Below, piece by piece: positions 42,186-50,702 of a stretch of DNA of 55,386 nt. The translations under genes were made by a program, and so were the position numbers. The stretch lies in assembly GCA_905235435.1 (NCBI GenBank), contig CAJOLD010000010.1, forward strand, positions 1-55,386, read 5' to 3'. The first letter of the stretch is position 1. Each line of letters opens with the position of its first letter. Under the pieces are notes generated by a model. That model made no database searches. It saw only the letters and a list, made by a program, of their open reading frames with translations, and was not told where the DNA came from. This stretch comes from an uncultured Lachnospiraceae bacterium (GTDB lineage Bacteria; Bacillota; Clostridia; Lachnospirales; Lachnospiraceae).

Positions 42186-43267
42186 CGCTCACCTTCCCGG
42201 TCCCTGGGGGGCCTCTTTGCGTTGCCGATATCCGTTACGATCCTGTATCCCGCGTTTTTTACGCGCATCTCCAGGCAGCCGACGCACTGGGCAGCCTCTT
42301 CCCCTGTGCAGATCTTATTGTCATACAGTTCATAGAGCTTCCTGAAACGGACCGGGGAAAGATTGGGCATGACCACGTTGCAGCCGGCCTTCAGTCCCTT
42401 TTCCCGTCCGGTGGGATCGATGGTTCCCAGGGCCGTCGTCGCGGGAATCAGCGCGTACGGGAACATCAGCCTCGTGATCGCAAGCAGGCGCAGCGTCAGT
42501 TTGAAGCTTCCGTTCGGATAGTCCCTGAAGGGGGTATGCTCATGCGTAAGATAGGGGCCGATCCCGATCATATCGGGCCCCAGCTCCTGCATGAACCTGA
42601 AGTCCGAGACCAGGTTCCCGGTCGTCTGGTACGGCGTTCCCACCATGAAGCCCGCTCCCACCTGATAGCCGATCTCCTTCAGGTCGAAGAGACATCTTTT
42701 CCGGTTCTCCCCGCTCATGACGGACGGATGGAGCCTGCCATAGTGCTCCGGGTCCGCGGTCTCATGGCGCAGCAGATAGCGGTTCGCTCCCGCTTCAAAG
42801 AAAGCCTCGTAGCTCTCCCGGGACTTTTCCCCGATGGACAGGGTGATCGCGCAGTCGGGATATCCCTCCCGGATCTCCCGGACGATCTCGCAGATTCGCG
42901 CATCTGTATAATACCCGTCCTCTCCGCTCTGGAGAACAAAGGTGCGGTAGCCGAGGGCATAGCCCTCCCGGCAGCATTCCAGGATCTCCTCGCGGGTCAG
43001 ACGGTATCTGTCCACCAGGGAGTTGTCCAGGCGAATGCCGCAGTAATAACAGTTATTCCGGCAATAATTGGAAAATTCTATCAGACCCCGGATATACACG
43101 TCTGTTCCGTATATTTCCCGGCGCCGCTCATCGGCGAGCCTGAAAAGCAGCTCATCATATTCGTCTGTTTCGATCAGAGCGGCAAGCTCTTTATCCGGCA
43201 GATCCCCCTCCCGGGCAAGGCGCCGGACGGTCTCTTCCGAACCTTTCAAAGTGTTTTCCGTATTCAT
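42182..43267 (-). CDS. hydE: [FeFe] hydrogenase H-cluster radical SAM maturase HydE
   Basis: A protein of 361 residues starting MNTENTLKGSEET, chosen for AAAGG at 6 nt. The radical-SAM cluster motif is C-x3-C-x2-C in YCRNNCYYCG (Cys69, 73, 76). LQSGEDGYYTD, RHETADPEHYGRLHP and PYLTHEHTPF match HydE. A C-terminal CVGCLEMRVKNAGYRI motif with extra cysteines is also present. HydE acts with HydG and HydF in making the di-iron part of the hydrogenase active site; neither partner nor the hydrogenase is in the window. It is coupled to an L,D-transpeptidase gene, with no functional reason visible. Confidence 0.93.
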   Translation of the reverse strand: MNTENTLKGSEETVRRLAREGDLPDKELAALIETDEYDELLFRLADERRREIYGTDVYIRGLIEFSNYCRNNCYYCGIRLDNSLVDRYRLTREEILECCREGYALGYRTFVLQSGEDGYYTDARICEIVREIREGYPDCAITLSIGEKSRESYEAFFEAGANRYLLRHETADPEHYGRLHPSVMSGENRKRCLFDLKEIGYQVGAGFMVGTPYQTTGNLVSDFRFMQELGPDMIGIGPYLTHEHTPFRDYPNGSFKLTLRLLAITRLMFPYALIPATTALGTIDPTGREKGLKAGCNVVMPNLSPVRFRKLYELYDNKICTGEEAAQCVGCLEMRVKNAGYRIVTDIGNAKRPPRDREGER

Positions 43268-43346
43268 GGCATCCTTTCGTCTTAAGCTTAGTTCAAGTAT
43301 CATATCATAAAAACACGGCAATGTACACCTGCGGGAAAGCTTCATA

Positions 43347-43375
43347 TTGACTTTGAAGCCTGCTGCAAGTATCAT
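43347..43375 (+). promoter_or_regulatory. Promoter of buk-pta
   Basis: TTGACT (43347-43352), a 17-bp spacer and TATCAT (43370-43375). The string CAAGTATCAT in it also occurs at 43291-43300 upstream of hydE. Confidence 0.75.
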
Positions 43376-43418
43376 GTGATAGTATTTAATTCGGCATTCA
43401 GAAAGGCAGGATAATGCG

Positions 43419-44540
43419 ATGGCGGATGAACAGAAGATCTACAGGCTGCTGGTGATCAATCCCGGCTCGACCTCGACGAAGGTAAGCGTCTTTGACAATG
43501 AAAAAGAGCTTTTTGAAAAGAGCGTTTTTCACGATGCCCCGGAGCTGCTTCATTTCCCGAAGGTGAATGACCAGCTCTCCTTCCGGCGGGACGTGATCCT
43601 GCGGATCCTCGAGGAGGAAAATATCGATCTGTCGACCATCGATGCCTTTGTCGGACGGGGAGGCAGCGCTTACTCCCAGCCGGGCGGCGTGACCGCCATT
43701 GACCAGAGGCTCTTTGATGACACAAAGGCAGCCGTCGGCGGCAGCGACCACCCCGCAAAGCTGGGCGTGATGCTGGCCCGGACCCTGGCCCTGGAATTCG
43801 GGAAACCGGCCTTCACGCTGAACCCGACCAATGTGGACGAATTCTGTGACTGCGCCCGCATCACCGGCATCAGCGGCGTCTACCGCCACTCCCACTCCCA
43901 CGTCCTGAACCAGAAGGCCGTCGCTGAATATCACGCGGAGCAGACAGGACAGCGGTATGAGGACTGCAATTACATCGTGGCGCATATCGACGGCGGCATC
44001 ACCGTTGCCGCCCACGAGCACGGACGCCTGATCGACGGCAACATGGGCGCGGACGGCGAGGGCGCCTTTTCACCCACCCGCATCGGAAGCCTCCCCGTGA
44101 TGACCCTGCTTGATTATATCGAAAACCACTCGGTCCGTGATGTAAGGCTTCTCTGCGAACGCTCCGGCGGCTTTGTAAGCTACTTCGGCACCTCAAACTC
44201 GGACACCGTCCATGAGATGGTCGAAAAGGGAGATCCGAAAGCGACTCTCGTCTGGAACTCCATGCTCTACCAGGTGAGCAAGATGATCGGCGAGATGAGC
44301 ACCGTCCTGTGCGGCGATGTGGACGCCATTCTTCTTACCGGCGGACTGCTCCGCTTTGACGACGTAGCGGAGACCATCCGGAAGCGCTGCGGTTTTATCG
44401 CCCCCATCGCCGTCTATCCGGGCGAGAGGGAGCAGCAGGCGCTGGCCTACTCCGCGCTGAAGGTGCTCCGCGGAGAAACGCAGGCACACACGTACACCGG
44501 CGAGCCTGTGTGGAAAGGCTTCCCGTTCATGGAAGAATGA
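43419..44540 (+). CDS. buk: Butyrate kinase-type acyl kinase
   Basis: A protein of 373 residues of the ASKHA fold. The phosphate loop LVINPGSTSTKVSVFDNEK, FVGRGGSAYSQPGG, VAHIDGGITVAAHEHGR, GAFSPTRIGSLP and ILLTGGLLRFDD match butyrate kinases rather than acetate kinase (which is longer, about 400 residues). It makes ATP from acyl phosphate. The next gene, 36 bp downstream, is a phosphotransacylase, so the pair turns acyl-CoA into acid and ATP. Whether the acyl group is butyryl, acetyl or branched is not settled. Confidence 0.93.
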   Translation: MADEQKIYRLLVINPGSTSTKVSVFDNEKELFEKSVFHDAPELLHFPKVNDQLSFRRDVILRILEEENIDLSTIDAFVGRGGSAYSQPGGVTAIDQRLFDDTKAAVGGSDHPAKLGVMLARTLALEFGKPAFTLNPTNVDEFCDCARITGISGVYRHSHSHVLNQKAVAEYHAEQTGQRYEDCNYIVAHIDGGITVAAHEHGRLIDGNMGADGEGAFSPTRIGSLPVMTLLDYIENHSVRDVRLLCERSGGFVSYFGTSNSDTVHEMVEKGDPKATLVWNSMLYQVSKMIGEMSTVLCGDVDAILLTGGLLRFDDVAETIRKRCGFIAPIAVYPGEREQQALAYSALKVLRGETQAHTYTGEPVWKGFPFMEE

Positions 44541-44576
44541 TCAGCCGGGAAAGAAAAGTCCCGGAGGAGGAGAATC

Positions 44577-45575
44577 ATGGGAATCATAGAGAATGTAAGG
44601 AAAAAAGCGTCGGCAGACGTTAAAACGATCGTTCTCCCGGAGGGCAGCGAGCCCCGCACGGTCGCTGCGGCGCAGATCCTGCAGAGGGAGCGTCTCGCCA
44701 GGCCCGTCCTTCTGGGCGATCCGGAGGAGATCCTTCAGACTGCCCGCGAAACGGGCACTGATCTAACAGGAATCGAGATCATCGACCCGGCGCGCAGCCC
44801 CCGCAGGGAAGCTTACGCAAAGACCCTTCTGGAGCTTCGCAGGGCAAAGGGAATGACCGAAGAAGAGGCAGACGTCCTCTCGGCGGATCCCATGTACTAC
44901 GGCGTGCTGGCTGTTCGCTGCGGCGACGCGGACGGGCTTGTCAGCGGCGCGATCCACTCGACCGGCGACATGCTGCGGCCGGCCCTCCAGGTCATCCGCA
45001 CAAAACCCGGCACACGGCTGGTCTCATCCGCGTTTCTCGTTGAGTGCGCGGATCACACGCTCGGGCAGAACGGCCTTCTGGTCTATTCGGATTGTGTCGT
45101 CGTCCCCTGCCCCACCGCCGAAGAGCTAGCGCACATCGCCGTCAGCGCGGGCCATACCGCGCATGACCTCTGCGGCATCGAGGAGCCGAGGGTCGCCCTC
45201 CTCTCCTTCTCCACGAAGGGGAGCGCCTCTCACGAGCTGGTGAGCAAGGTGCAGGAAGCCGCGCGGATCGCGCATGAGCTCGACCCGGAGCTTGCTCTGG
45301 ACGGAGAGCTGCAGTTCGACGCAGCCCTCGTACCGGAGGTGGCTAAGATCAAGGCGAAGGACAGCCCGGTCGCCGGCCGCGCGAACGTACTCGTCTTCCC
45401 GGATCTTCAGTCCGGCAATATCGGCTATAAGATCACACAGAGGATCGGCGGCGCGGAGGCGTTCGCCGTGCTGCAGGGACTTGCGAAGCCCTGCAACGAC
45501 CTGTCGCGCGGATGCTCCGTGGACGACATCGTCAATACGGTCTGCATCACTGCGGTGCAGGCGCAGAAAGCCTGA
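44577..45575 (+). CDS. pta: Phosphate acetyltransferase-type phosphotransacylase
   Basis: A protein of 332 residues, AGGAGG 7 nt upstream. TIVLPEGSEPRTVAAAQIL at the start, DADGLVSGAIHSTGDMLRPA, and VLVFPDLQSGNIGYKITQR near the end match Pta; typical Ptb is shorter, about 300 residues. It exchanges CoA for phosphate on an acyl group. Pairing with buk instead of ackA is unusual and suggests a broader or different acyl specificity. A strong terminator follows. Confidence 0.93.
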   Translation: MGIIENVRKKASADVKTIVLPEGSEPRTVAAAQILQRERLARPVLLGDPEEILQTARETGTDLTGIEIIDPARSPRREAYAKTLLELRRAKGMTEEEADVLSADPMYYGVLAVRCGDADGLVSGAIHSTGDMLRPALQVIRTKPGTRLVSSAFLVECADHTLGQNGLLVYSDCVVVPCPTAEELAHIAVSAGHTAHDLCGIEEPRVALLSFSTKGSASHELVSKVQEAARIAHELDPELALDGELQFDAALVPEVAKIKAKDSPVAGRANVLVFPDLQSGNIGYKITQRIGGAEAFAVLQGLAKPCNDLSRGCSVDDIVNTVCITAVQAQKA

Positions 45576-45586
45576 AAGAATCAATC

Positions 45587-45616
45587 AGGGCTGCCCGTCG
45601 GGGCAGCCCTTTTTTT
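45587..45616 (+). terminator. Rho-independent terminator of buk-pta
   Basis: GGGCTGCCC (45588-45596), a 4-nt loop, GGGCAGCCC (45601-45609 with one extra G in register) and seven T. Confidence 0.95.
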
Positions 45617-45637
45617 GCGCATCTGCACATTTGTTAT

Positions 45638-46603
45638 TTACTTCTTGCCTCCCTGGATCATGGCAAGCGCACCGTAGAGATTGGAGTCATCCCCGAGCTC
45701 CGCGATCTTGAGGTCTACGGTGGAGCGGATGGACGGCATGCAGTAGCGGTCCACCGACGCCAGGATCTTCTGAAGGAAGATATCGCCGACCGCCTCGATG
45801 ACGCCGCCGCCGTAGACGACGAGGTCCGGGCTGAAGGTATTGATCAGGTTGCCGGTACCGATGGCGAGATAGTGGCAGGCCCGGTCGACAGCTTCCATCG
45901 CGACGGGATCGCCCGCATCAAGGGCCTTCTTCAGCGCTTTGCTCTTAAATACCTCAGCGGTGAGCTGGTCCTCCATCATGGAGGTGCGCCCGCGGGTGAC
46001 CTGCTGGCGGATATAAGCGGTCATGCCCTTCTTGCTGGAGAATGCCTCAAGACATCCCCTCTGGCCGCAGCCGCAGATCGGTCCCTCCGGATCGATGATC
46101 ATGTGGCCGTACTCGGCGGCCTTGAACTCATTGCCGGTGTAGAGCTTTCCGTTCAGGATGAGCCCGCCGCCCATCCCGGTGCCGACAAAGAGACCGACGA
46201 TGTTCTTATATCCTCTGCCCGCTCCGTATTTGTACTCGCCGAGAACGCCTACGTTCACGTCATTTCCGATAAAGAACGGAACGCCGAACTTTTTCTCGAT
46301 CGGCTTTCTGATATCATAGTTCCGCCAGGGAAGATTCGGCGAAAAGAGAACAACGCCCGTGTCCTGGTTGATAACGCCCGGAGCGCCTGCGGAGATCGCT
46401 CGGATCTGCTCCTTCTTCAGGCCGGACTCCTTGATCATCTCTTCCACAACACTGACGATCACATCTTCAATATTCTCAGATGAATCTCCGGCTTCCTTTG
46501 TTTTCTTCTTCAGCCTGTAGATGATATTGTTCTTGCTGTCGAAGATCGCCCCGAGGACCTTTGTCCCGCCGATATCCAGGCAGATATTGTATGTTCCGGC
46601 CAT
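45638..46603 (-). CDS. ROK family sugar kinase (glucokinase-like)
   Basis: A protein of 321 residues. LDIGGTKVLGAIFD is the ATP phosphate loop; FFIGNDVNVGVLGEYKYGAG holds the catalytic Asp; EYGHMIIDPEG with CGCGQRGCLEAFSS is the ROK zinc site with its His and three Cys; VVYGGGVIEA is the adenosine motif. No helix-turn-helix domain is present, so it is a kinase, most likely for glucose, rather than a repressor. It lies 41 bp after the phosphatase gene in the dapA operon. Confidence 0.93.
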   Translation of the reverse strand: MAGTYNICLDIGGTKVLGAIFDSKNNIIYRLKKKTKEAGDSSENIEDVIVSVVEEMIKESGLKKEQIRAISAGAPGVINQDTGVVLFSPNLPWRNYDIRKPIEKKFGVPFFIGNDVNVGVLGEYKYGAGRGYKNIVGLFVGTGMGGGLILNGKLYTGNEFKAAEYGHMIIDPEGPICGCGQRGCLEAFSSKKGMTAYIRQQVTRGRTSMMEDQLTAEVFKSKALKKALDAGDPVAMEAVDRACHYLAIGTGNLINTFSPDLVVYGGGVIEAVGDIFLQKILASVDRYCMPSIRSTVDLKIAELGDDSNLYGALAMIQGGKK

Positions 46604-46644
46604 TGCAGTTTCTCCTTTCTTTGTCTCCCCTGTGCTGTCGTGTT

Positions 46645-47220
46645 TTATTCTGCTCTTCGCACCATCCGGCGCGTACTCCCGTCCGTCTCAAAGATCCGGA
46701 TCTCGCAGTTGTGCGGCTTCGGTCTCCACATCAGCCCGCTGCTGCGGCCGTCAAGATAGCCGCTGAGCGCGCGCATGATCCCGCCGTGGCAGACGATCAG
46801 CACTCTCTTAAGATTCTTCTGTTCCAGTTCCTTCAGGAAGGATGCGCTCCGGGCGGCAAGCTGTCCCGCCTTTTCCACGCCCTTTGGCGCGGGGAACACC
46901 TCCGGAAGCGCCCAGTAGAGCGTCATTGCCGGCCCGAGAAGATAGTATTTTTTCTTCTCATACGGCCCGAAATCCGCCTCCAGGAGCCTTTCATCCGTTA
47001 TGATCTCCTCCCGGTCCGTGCCGCCGATGATCACGGCGGTATCAACAGCCCGCTGCAGAGGACTCGCGTACACCGCGTCAAAACGGATATCCCCTATGCG
47101 CGCCCTTGCATCCCGCGCCTGCCCGATACCGGTATCGTTGAGCGGCGCGTCGGTCCTTCCCTGCATCAGATGCTGCCGGTTCAAGTCCGTCTGCCCGTGG
47201 CGCGTGACCCATATTTCCAT
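46645..47220 (-). CDS. Histidine phosphatase family protein
   Basis: A protein of 191 residues with the phosphohistidine motif VTRHGQTDLN at the start, GRTDAPLNDTGIGQA, VYASPLQRAVDTA and the second catalytic His in VCHGGIMRAL. Substrate not determinable: phosphoglycerate mutase-like, sugar phosphatase or cobalamin-pathway phosphatase are possible; the absence of other cobalamin synthesis genes here argues against the last. The ATG follows the dapA stop with 1 bp between. Confidence 0.92.
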   Translation of the reverse strand: MEIWVTRHGQTDLNRQHLMQGRTDAPLNDTGIGQARDARARIGDIRFDAVYASPLQRAVDTAVIIGGTDREEIITDERLLEADFGPYEKKKYYLLGPAMTLYWALPEVFPAPKGVEKAGQLAARSASFLKELEQKNLKRVLIVCHGGIMRALSGYLDGRSSGLMWRPKPHNCEIRIFETDGSTRRMVRRAE

Positions 47221-47221
47221 C

Positions 47222-48115
47222 TTATAACACTCCGAAGTCCTTCATCGCGGCGCGGAGTCTTTCTTTTCCCGCCTCCGTCATCGGAACCAGCGGAAGCCGC
47301 GGGTCGCCGACCGCAAAGCCCTGCATCTGCAGCGCAGCCTTTACGGGGATGGGATTGACTTCACAGAACAGCGCCTTGCACAGTTCGAAAGCCTTCAGCT
47401 GCAGCTCGCAGGCCTCCCGGCATTTGCCCTCCAGATACAGCGCAACGATATCGTGCGTCTGTCTCGGAGCCACATTCGCGAGCACGGAGATCACGCCGAT
47501 ACCGCCCAGAGAACAGATCGGAATGATCTGGTCGTCATTTCCGGAATAGATATCAAAGCAGCCTTTCTGGAATGCCTCCGTAGCGGCAAGCTCCGCGACC
47601 TGTGAGATATTGCCGCTGGCTTCCTTGATCGCCTGGATATTTTCCACATCCGCGGCAAGCCTTGCCATCGTGGCGGGAAGAAGGTTCGTCCCTGTCCTTG
47701 ACGGCACATTGTAGAGGATACAGGGAAGCTTCGTGGTATCAGCGATCGCACGGTAATGAGCGTAAAGACCGTCCTGCGTCGTCTTGTTATAATACGGCGT
47801 CACCAGAAGGACCGCATCCGCGCCCATCTTTTCCGCTTCCTCCGTCATCATGACCGCATGGGCCGTATTGTTGGAGCCGGTACCGGCGATCACCGGAACT
47901 CTCCCCTTTATGATCTCTATCGACCTGCGGATCGTCTCAAGATGTTCCTCGTCATCCAGTGTCGGGGCTTCCCCTGTCGTTCCGCATATAATGAACGCAT
48001 CCGTGCCTCCCGCGATCTGATCTTCGATCAGCGCTTCAAGGACGTTAAAATCGACCTCTCCCTTTTCATTCATTGGTGTGACGAGCGCCACGCCTGAACC
48101 TGTAAAAATTGACAT
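47222..48115 (-). CDS. dapA: 4-hydroxy-tetrahydrodipicolinate synthase
   Basis: A protein of 297 residues with FIICGTTGEAPTLDDEEH, VIAGTGSNNTAHAV, LLVTPYYNKTTQDGLYAHY and LYNVPSRTGTNLLP (Tyr and Arg of the active site), and the Schiff-base Lys in IQAIKEASGNI. It condenses pyruvate with aspartate semialdehyde in lysine and diaminopimelate synthesis. TTGACA-N17-TAAGAT lies upstream, with a leader of about 55-60 nt too short for a lysine riboswitch. Confidence 0.97.
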   Translation of the reverse strand: MSIFTGSGVALVTPMNEKGEVDFNVLEALIEDQIAGGTDAFIICGTTGEAPTLDDEEHLETIRRSIEIIKGRVPVIAGTGSNNTAHAVMMTEEAEKMGADAVLLVTPYYNKTTQDGLYAHYRAIADTTKLPCILYNVPSRTGTNLLPATMARLAADVENIQAIKEASGNISQVAELAATEAFQKGCFDIYSGNDDQIIPICSLGGIGVISVLANVAPRQTHDIVALYLEGKCREACELQLKAFELCKALFCEVNPIPVKAALQMQGFAVGDPRLPLVPMTEAGKERLRAAMKDFGVL

Positions 48116-48178
48116 CCCGCACCTCCATTTACCTGACTGTATTTACGAAAAAAACCGGTCATTCCGGCTGTCGAATAT

Positions 48179-48207
48179 ATCTTATCATAGCGGCCGATTC
48201 ATGTCAA
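48179..48207 (-). promoter_or_regulatory. Promoter of the dapA operon
   Basis: On the minus strand TTGACA (48202-48207), a 17-bp spacer and TAAGAT (48179-48184). Confidence 0.85.
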
Positions 48208-48230
48208 AAAGTAGTCTGTCTGTTTTTCTT

Positions 48231-48249
48231 TATCCCACCCGGTGGGATA
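48231..48249. promoter_or_regulatory. Perfect palindrome between dapA and the ribbon-helix-helix gene
   Basis: TATCCCACC-C-GGTGGGATA has 9-bp perfect arms around one base. An overlapping smaller dyad, GGGATA-A-TATCCC, runs to about 48256. It lies 24 bp upstream of the dapA -35 box and about 120 bp before the ribbon-helix-helix start, so it could control either gene. The regulator is not identified. Confidence 0.65.
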
Positions 48250-48370
48250 ATATCCCTTTTTATGTCATTTTGTATTATTTTATCCTCTTTCAGTCTTTCC
48301 TCTCCCCCTTAATGCTATAGTAGTTTTGTTAATCGTATCAACAGGACAACCAGCAGCCGGAGGTGCTTAA

Positions 48371-48574
48371 ATGGCAAGGTCCCTGAAGAGCAAGAAGAGT
48401 GTGACCCTGGATCAGGATGTCATTGAAAAGATCGAAGAACTGGCAGAAGCGAGCGAGCGCTCTTTCAGTCAATATGTCAACCGCGTTCTCAAAGAACATC
48501 TTCGCTGCATGCAGGAGGATGGCGCGTTCGAGCAGTGGGAGAGGATCGCCGAGCACGGTTTTTATCACAAGTAA
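48371..48574 (+). CDS. Small ribbon-helix-helix DNA-binding protein
   Basis: A protein of 67 residues. KSVTLDQDVIEKIEELAEAS followed by ERSFSQYVNRVLKEHLR fits a strand-helix-helix Arc/MetJ-type fold; the C-terminal about 20 residues (EDGAFEQWERIAEHGFYHK) are a short tail. AGCCGGAGG lies about 7 nt before the ATG. No toxin gene is adjacent: the next gene is on the opposite strand. It may be an autonomous regulator using the palindrome upstream; that is inference. Confidence 0.8.
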   Translation: MARSLKSKKSVTLDQDVIEKIEELAEASERSFSQYVNRVLKEHLRCMQEDGAFEQWERIAEHGFYHK

Positions 48575-48583
48575 ATGGGCCCG

Positions 48584-48630
48584 AAAAAGCCGCGGCGCGA
48601 AACCGGATCTCTCCGGCATCGTACCGCGGC
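48584..48630 (-). terminator. Terminator of the alcohol dehydrogenase gene
   Basis: On the minus strand GCCGCGG (48630-48624) and CCGCGGC (48595-48589) enclose an inner CCGGAGAGATCCGG hairpin and are followed by five T. It lies between two convergent genes. Confidence 0.8.
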
Positions 48631-48655
48631 ATTGTTTCTTTACAGCGTCATTCTC

Positions 48656-49840
48656 TTACAGAGCCATATTGTAGATCTTGATCATATCTTCTTTTTTCAG
48701 CGGAACGACCTGCCCGTTGGCACCGCCCGCTTTATCCTCGCAGCTCTGCGCCATAAAGGCGATCTGCTCCGGTGTGGGAGCGATCCCCAGCTCTTTCATG
48801 CTTGTGGGCATATGGATCTCATGATAGAACGCCTCCATAGCCTGAATGCCCTTCTCGATCGTCTCCTCATCATCCGCGCCGGGCGTCACGCCCATCACTT
48901 CCACCGCGAATTTCACAAAGCGGTCCGGAGCTGCATGGTGCACATACCTTGCCCAGCTTCCCCAGATCGCCGCCAGACCTGCTCCATGGGCCACGTCGAA
49001 CATGCCGCCCATCTCGTGCTCCATGTTATGGGTAGCCCAGTCGCCGCCCTCGCAGCCGCAGCCTGTCAGGTCATTGTGGGAAAGGCTCCCGGCCCACATC
49101 AGCTCCGCTCTCGCGCTGTAATCGTCCGGATGATCGACGAGGATCTTCGTATATTTCATGACCGTGCGCATCAGGCCGATGCTGATCGCATCGGTGATCT
49201 CCATGTTGTCACAGCGGTTGAAGAAGCGCTCCATGGTATGCATGAGGATATCCGCCGCGCCGCTGCTCGTCTGATACTCCGGAAGCGTCATCGTAAGCTC
49301 CGGATCCAGAAGCGAGAATTTGGAGCGGAGGCACTCTCCGCCGAAATCCCTCTTCAGGCCGTTCTTCTCGTTGGTGATGACCGAACCGTTGCTCATCTCG
49401 CTGCCCGCGGCCGCGATGGTCAGGATGCAGCCGATGGGGAAGGCCTTATCCGTCGTCTTTTTCCTGATATAGTAATCCCAGACGTCATCCTCCGGATTGG
49501 CGAGGCCAAGGGCGATCGCTTTTGAGGAATCGATAACGCTGCCGCCGCCGACCGCAAGGATAAAGTCCACGCCTTCCCTGCGGGAAAGCTCAATGCCCTC
49601 ATAGACCTTGTCAAGATGCGGATTCGGCACAACACCCCCCAGCGTCGTATAGGCGATCCCGGCATCCTCAAGGCTCTTCTCCACCCTGCCGAGCAGGCCG
49701 GATCTTACGGCAGAACCTCCGCCGTAATGGATGAGCACCTTCGTGGCGCCGTATGCCTTTACCATTTCCCCGGCGCGATCCTCCGCGCCTTTTCCGAAGA
49801 TCATTTTTGTCGGCGTATAATACTCAAAGCTGCTGTACAT
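48656..49840 (-). CDS. Iron-containing alcohol dehydrogenase (BdhA/YqhD-like)
   Basis: A protein of 394 residues starting MYSSFEYYTPTKMIFGKG; AAAGGGG lies 7 nt before the ATG. The nucleotide motif is AVGGGSVIDSSKAIALG. Metal ligands are in the region SGAADILMHTMERFF, THNMEHEMGGMFDVAHGAGL (Asp, two His and another His). It belongs to the butanol-dehydrogenase/YqhD branch of group III, usually NADPH-dependent, reducing aldehydes to alcohols as a fermentative electron sink. It has its own promoter and terminator. Confidence 0.95.
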   Translation of the reverse strand: MYSSFEYYTPTKMIFGKGAEDRAGEMVKAYGATKVLIHYGGGSAVRSGLLGRVEKSLEDAGIAYTTLGGVVPNPHLDKVYEGIELSRREGVDFILAVGGGSVIDSSKAIALGLANPEDDVWDYYIRKKTTDKAFPIGCILTIAAAGSEMSNGSVITNEKNGLKRDFGGECLRSKFSLLDPELTMTLPEYQTSSGAADILMHTMERFFNRCDNMEITDAISIGLMRTVMKYTKILVDHPDDYSARAELMWAGSLSHNDLTGCGCEGGDWATHNMEHEMGGMFDVAHGAGLAAIWGSWARYVHHAAPDRFVKFAVEVMGVTPGADDEETIEKGIQAMEAFYHEIHMPTSMKELGIAPTPEQIAFMAQSCEDKAGGANGQVVPLKKEDMIKIYNMAL

Positions 49841-49895
49841 ATCATTCCCCTTTCCGTCAGTATTCTCATTGTATGTTATATGTAGGTACATTGCT

Positions 49896-49923
49896 ATGAT
49901 AACACAAAGAGGGGCCAATGCAA
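49896..49923 (-). promoter_or_regulatory. Promoter of the alcohol dehydrogenase gene
   Basis: On the minus strand TTGCAT (49918-49923), a 16-bp spacer and TATCAT (49896-49901). Confidence 0.6.
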
Positions 49924-49942
49924 CCTTTATTTCAGACGGATG

Positions 49943-50698
49943 TCATAGCCACTGCGACAGCAGCCCCTTCATCCAGGCAGAGACATCCATATCATACACA
50001 CGGTCAAGATTGGCCGGCGTCAGCACATCCTCTATCCGGCCCGACGCTTCACATTTCCCGTTGTTCAGCAGGATCGCGTGGCTCCCGCAGCGCTTCGCAA
50101 GACTCAGATCGTGCACGACGGACAGCACTGCGCGCCCAGGCGTTTTCAGCCAGTCCCCGATCAGAGAAAAGATCTGCTGCTGGTAATTGATATCCAGATG
50201 ATTCGCGGGCTCGTCCAGGATAAGGATCTCCGGATCCTGGGCAAATACCTGCGCAAGAAATACGCGCTGCAGCTCTCCCCCCGAGAGCGTCAGCATGCTG
50301 GCACGGCGCAGATCCTCAAGTCCGGTCAGCCGGAGCGCCCGCTCCACCTGCTCTTTGTCCTCATCCTGCCCGCCGGAAAGGATTCCCTGCCGGTAGGCAT
50401 ACCTGCCAAGACCGACGACCTCCTCCACCGAGTAGGCATAACTGACCGTATTCTTCTGCGAAAGAACGCCGATCTTCCTGGCCAGCTGCCCCGATTTCAG
50501 AGAGCGGATGTCCTTCCCGCCAAGTTCGATCCTCCCGGTATACACCGCGCCACCGGCGATCGCCTCGATCAGCGTGGACTTTCCCGCTCCGTTCGGTCCT
50601 GCCAGCATGAGCCACTGACCTTCCTCCAGCTGAAAAGACACGTCATCCACTACGGTATGCTCTCCATAGCGGACAGTAATATGATCTCCGCGCAGCAT
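49943..50698 (-). CDS. btuD: Corrinoid (B12) ABC transporter ATP-binding protein
   Basis: A protein of 251 residues of the FecE/BtuD class. Walker A GPNGAGKST, signature LSGGELQR, Walker B ILILDEPANHLD and switch His in VVHDLSLA are intact. The upstream cobalamin riboswitch identifies the likely cargo as a corrinoid; the fold alone would not distinguish it from an iron-siderophore ATPase. It follows the permease by 4 bp. Confidence 0.9.
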   Translation of the reverse strand: MLRGDHITVRYGEHTVVDDVSFQLEEGQWLMLAGPNGAGKSTLIEAIAGGAVYTGRIELGGKDIRSLKSGQLARKIGVLSQKNTVSYAYSVEEVVGLGRYAYRQGILSGGQDEDKEQVERALRLTGLEDLRRASMLTLSGGELQRVFLAQVFAQDPEILILDEPANHLDINYQQQIFSLIGDWLKTPGRAVLSVVHDLSLAKRCGSHAILLNNGKCEASGRIEDVLTPANLDRVYDMDVSAWMKGLLSQWL

Positions 50699-50702
50699 TC
50701 TC

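Noticed and set aside
48116..48178. Lysine riboswitch or attenuator before dapA
   Set aside because: The leader is only about 60 nt. A CCGG-AATGA-CCGG hairpin followed by T is present but its stem of four base pairs is too weak to call.
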